Part shown: positions 16,979-18,429 of the stretch, one piece after another
Layout of the letters: every line of letters starts with the position of its first letter
Position numbering within the stretch: position 1 is the stretch's first letter
From: an uncultured Acetatifactor sp.
GTDB lineage: Bacteria; Bacillota; Clostridia; Lachnospirales; Lachnospiraceae
Length of the DNA stretch: 18,429 nt
Assembly (NCBI GenBank): GCA_934436245.1
Contig: CAKSAM010000043.1
Span: 1-18,429 of the forward strand
Direction: 5' to 3'
The notes under the pieces: generated by a model
What the model saw: only the letters and a program-made list of their open reading frames with translations
Databases searched by the model: none
What the model was told of the DNA's origin: nothing
Made by a program: the position numbers and the translations under genes

Positions 16979-17006
16979 GTATTATTTCTGCTTCGGAACG
17001 CATCAA
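16979..17006 (-). promoter_or_regulatory. Possible promoter of the Xaa-Pro aminopeptidase gene
   Basis: On the minus strand TTGATG (17001-17006), a 16-bp spacer and TAATAC (16979-16984). It would give a very short leader of about 10 nt. The rest of the gap to deoC shows no clear terminator, so read-through from deoC is an alternative. Confidence 0.35.
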
Positions 17007-17091
17007 AATGCCTCAGTCAGCTGTTTGATTTATTCGTTGTTATCATCGCCCGGTGGCAGGCAAAATTCTGCACAGTATAGCGTATAACGGA

Positions 17092-17757
17092 TCAATATCC
17101 TTCCGTAAGTTCTCCCTTGCAGAGTCCTACCGCTCTTGATGTACCGATTCTCTCACAGCCAAGGTCTAAAAACATCTCCAGATCTTCCATGCTGGATACG
17201 CCGCCTGCCGCCTTGATCTTTACCTTTGGGCCGATATATTTTTTGAACAGTTCCACATCCTCCTTCGTGGCACCGCCGGTTCCAAAACCGGTAGATGTCT
17301 TGATGAAATCTGCTCCGGCATTGGTCACTGCCTTACACATTGCGATTTTCTCTTCCTCGGTCAGATAGCAGGTCTCTATAATGACTTTGAGGATGTGTTC
17401 TCCGCATTCTTTTTTCAGCGTTCGGATCTCTTCTTCCACCTTGTCAAACAGACCATTCTTCACATCACTGATATTAACTACCATATCGATCTCGTTACAA
17501 CCATCTTCCAGTGCCTTACGTACTTCTGCCACCTTTGCTTCCGTCACACTGTAGCCTAACGGGAATCCCACTACGGTACAGATATTGATCTTATCCCCGT
17601 AGGTGTCATGGATTCTCTTAATATAACAGGGAGGCACACATACACTGGCGGTATGATATTGGATTGCCTCATCACACAACTTCTGAACATCCTCCCAGGT
17701 TGCGAATGCCTTCAGTTGCGTATGATCCACCTTGCCGAGCATTTCTTTTGCTGTCAT
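17092..17757 (-). CDS. deoC: Deoxyribose-phosphate aldolase
   Basis: The 221-residue class I aldolase splits 2-deoxyribose-5-phosphate into glyceraldehyde-3-phosphate and acetaldehyde, the last step of deoxynucleoside catabolism. The TIM barrel carries the catalytic set: Asp91 (NEIDMVVN), Schiff-base Lys153 (DFIKTSTGFGTGGAT) and Lys182 (VKIKAAGG). TVVGFPLGYS and the C-terminal RIGTSRAVG phosphate-binding loop are conserved. AAGGAG lies 6 bases before the ATG. It has its own promoter. It completes a pathway with the PNP and CDA genes about 15 kb away, through a phosphopentomutase that is not in the window. Confidence 0.96.
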   Translation of the reverse strand: MTAKEMLGKVDHTQLKAFATWEDVQKLCDEAIQYHTASVCVPPCYIKRIHDTYGDKINICTVVGFPLGYSVTEAKVAEVRKALEDGCNEIDMVVNISDVKNGLFDKVEEEIRTLKKECGEHILKVIIETCYLTEEEKIAMCKAVTNAGADFIKTSTGFGTGGATKEDVELFKKYIGPKVKIKAAGGVSSMEDLEMFLDLGCERIGTSRAVGLCKGELTEGY

Positions 17758-17822
17758 ATTATTCTCCTTTTCTATGTATCTATTTCATATAATGATTTTG
17801 TTATTACAAACTAACCGCAATT

Positions 17823-17851
17823 ATTATAACAAAGAACCCTTTTAATATAAA
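17823..17851 (-). promoter_or_regulatory. Sigma-A promoter of deoC
   Basis: On the minus strand a perfect TATAAT (17823-17828) with TTTATA (17846-17851) 17 bp upstream. The leader is about 60 nt, AT-rich and unstructured. Confidence 0.6.
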
Positions 17852-17877
17852 GACTAAAGTTTTATTTTAACTTGAAA

Positions 17878-18120
17878 GTTACGCGAGCAATGAGCCGCGC
17901 ATAGGCATAGTGAGGACAGCGATGGGCGCTTGCGCACAAATCGCTGTCTTTACTTATGCCGTGATGCGGCGAACGCCGCGATATGAAATAAGATTGGCAG
18001 CGTTTTTTGCTGACAATCTTATGAATAGCGTGGCTCATTGCGGAGAACTGCCAATAAATGTGGAGCGCCCTTTGCGACACATTTATGAATTGAGTGCATG
18101 GCTCGTAACGTAGGGTTGCC
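17878..18120. repeat. Multi-hairpin modular element of unknown function
   Basis: This stretch has no credible gene and is almost entirely self-complementary. GCAATGAGCCGCGC (17887-17900) pairs with 18028-18041 over 14 bp with one G-U, enclosing three hairpins: an imperfect 20-bp stem (17904-17923 with 17940-17960), GCGGC-GAAC-GCCGC (17966-17979), and a 9-bp stem plus inner 4-bp stem (17988-18022). A further 9-bp hairpin is at 18054-18086. GTTACG (17878-17883) can pair with CGTAAC (18104-18109) to close the whole. Blocks 17985-18052 and 18053-18120 are degenerate direct repeats of each other. Either strand could be the RNA strand; no promoter for it was found. It could be a non-coding RNA, a small non-autonomous mobile element, or a chromosomal repeat. 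Confidence 0.65.
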
Positions 18121-18127
18121 GTAAAAT

Positions 18128-18161
18128 CCACGCAGAAAGGACTGCCCACCTCAGCGTGGGC
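18128..18161. other. Two mutually exclusive hairpins in the linker between the two repeat blocks
   Basis: GCCCAC (18144-18149) pairs perfectly with GTGGGC (18156-18161) around a 6-nt loop. CCACGC (18128-18133) pairs perfectly with GCGTGG (18154-18159), which shares four bases with the first stem, so only one can form at a time. The rest of the linker, to about 18228, holds a further weak stem near 18168-18187 and no gene. Confidence 0.4.
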
Positions 18162-18228
18162 ACAGGAGACAGGAACAAGCTTCTCTGTACCCTTCCTTAA
18201 ACCAAGGTATGGGGCGTTACGCACAATA

Positions 18229-18429
18229 TTTGATAATTAAGCCCCTCTATCGTAAGACTACCGGGGCTTAATTGACTTAATTTGATGATTACGCCCCACA
18301 TATCGTAAGACTACCGAGGCTTAATTGACAAAATTTAATGATTACGCCCCACTATCGTAAGACTACCGGGGCTTAATTGACTAAATTTAATGATTACGCC
18401 CCACGTATCGTAAACTACCGGGGCTTAAT
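18229..18429. repeat. Tandem repeat array, 52-53 bp unit, at least four copies, continuing past the window
   Basis: Units start at 18229, 18281, 18334 and 18386 (52, 53, 52 and at least 44 bp). Each has GCCCC, a near-constant loop containing TATCGTAAGACTACC, then GGGGCTTAAT, and an AT-rich spacer ending in TTTRATRATTA. In the first unit the stem is perfect over 11 bp (AATTAAGCCCC at 18235-18245 with 18263-18273). In the others the left arm reads ATTACGCCCC, one mismatch, while the right arm keeps GGGGCTTAAT. There are no unique spacers, so this is not CRISPR. The right edge is cut by the window, so copy number is unknown. Confidence 0.85.

Noticed and set aside
17878..18110. tRNA, tmRNA or RNase P RNA
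   Set aside because: The branched fold suggested it, but there is no T-loop, no CCA end, no tag reading frame and no RNase P core motif.
17862..18224. 120-residue open frame on the minus strand across the multi-hairpin element
   Set aside because: It has no ribosome binding site, and its composition follows the hairpins, so it is a by-product of the repeats. If the element is multi-copy, similar false proteins may exist in databases.
18229..18429. CRISPR array
   Set aside because: The whole 52-bp unit repeats with no unique spacers, and no cas genes are present.
17878..18429. Integron attC sites or gene cassettes
   Set aside because: The units are too short to carry cassettes, no integrase is visible, and the conserved GTTRRRY core is not repeated in the array.

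Overview
The window reads as chromosomal DNA of an endospore-forming Clostridia, most likely a Lachnospiraceae-type gut anaerobe. This is an inference from the gene set: SpoIVA, a SpoIID/LytB protein, a formate/nitrite channel, ATP-type PEP carboxykinase, and strong AGGAGG ribosome binding sites. No phage, transposase or CRISPR genes are visible. All protein genes are on the minus strand except one prephenate dehydrogenase.

Layout, left to right. (1) 1-2807: a nucleoside/purine salvage operon read leftwards, with purine nucleoside phosphorylase, cytidine deaminase, an MTA/SAH-deaminase-like amidohydrolase and the first codons of an NCS2 purine permease, under a clear sigma-A promoter at 2779-2807. 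(2) 2898-4435: spoIVA with a plausible sigma-E promoter. (3) 4461-5306: a formate/nitrite channel whose leader holds an 8-bp-arm hairpin; divergent from it, tyrA (5497-6597) has a near-consensus promoter. (4) 6614-9937: an operon of M18 aminopeptidase, queA, PilZ and VanZ-like genes, linked by 1-bp and about 20-bp overlaps. Its last stop codon lies inside a bidirectional terminator shared with tyrA. (5) 10046-12975: a SpoIID/LytB protein (TTG start) and a YihY/BrkB membrane protein. (6) 13018-13284: a non-coding RNA gene with its own promoter and terminator that I identify as 6S RNA. (7) pckA, a long Xaa-Pro aminopeptidase and deoC.

DeoC, PNP and CDA belong to one pathway, nucleoside breakdown to bases and sugar phosphates, although deoC lies about 15 kb from the other two.

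The most unusual part is the right end, 17878-18429. It holds no convincing gene. First comes a densely folded stretch of about 240 bp, built from degenerate modules whose hairpins share loop sequence while their stems differ by compensating changes. A linker follows with two mutually exclusive hairpins. Last come at least four tandem 52-53 bp units, each with its own GCCCC/GGGGC hairpin, running off the window edge. I do not recognise this composite element.
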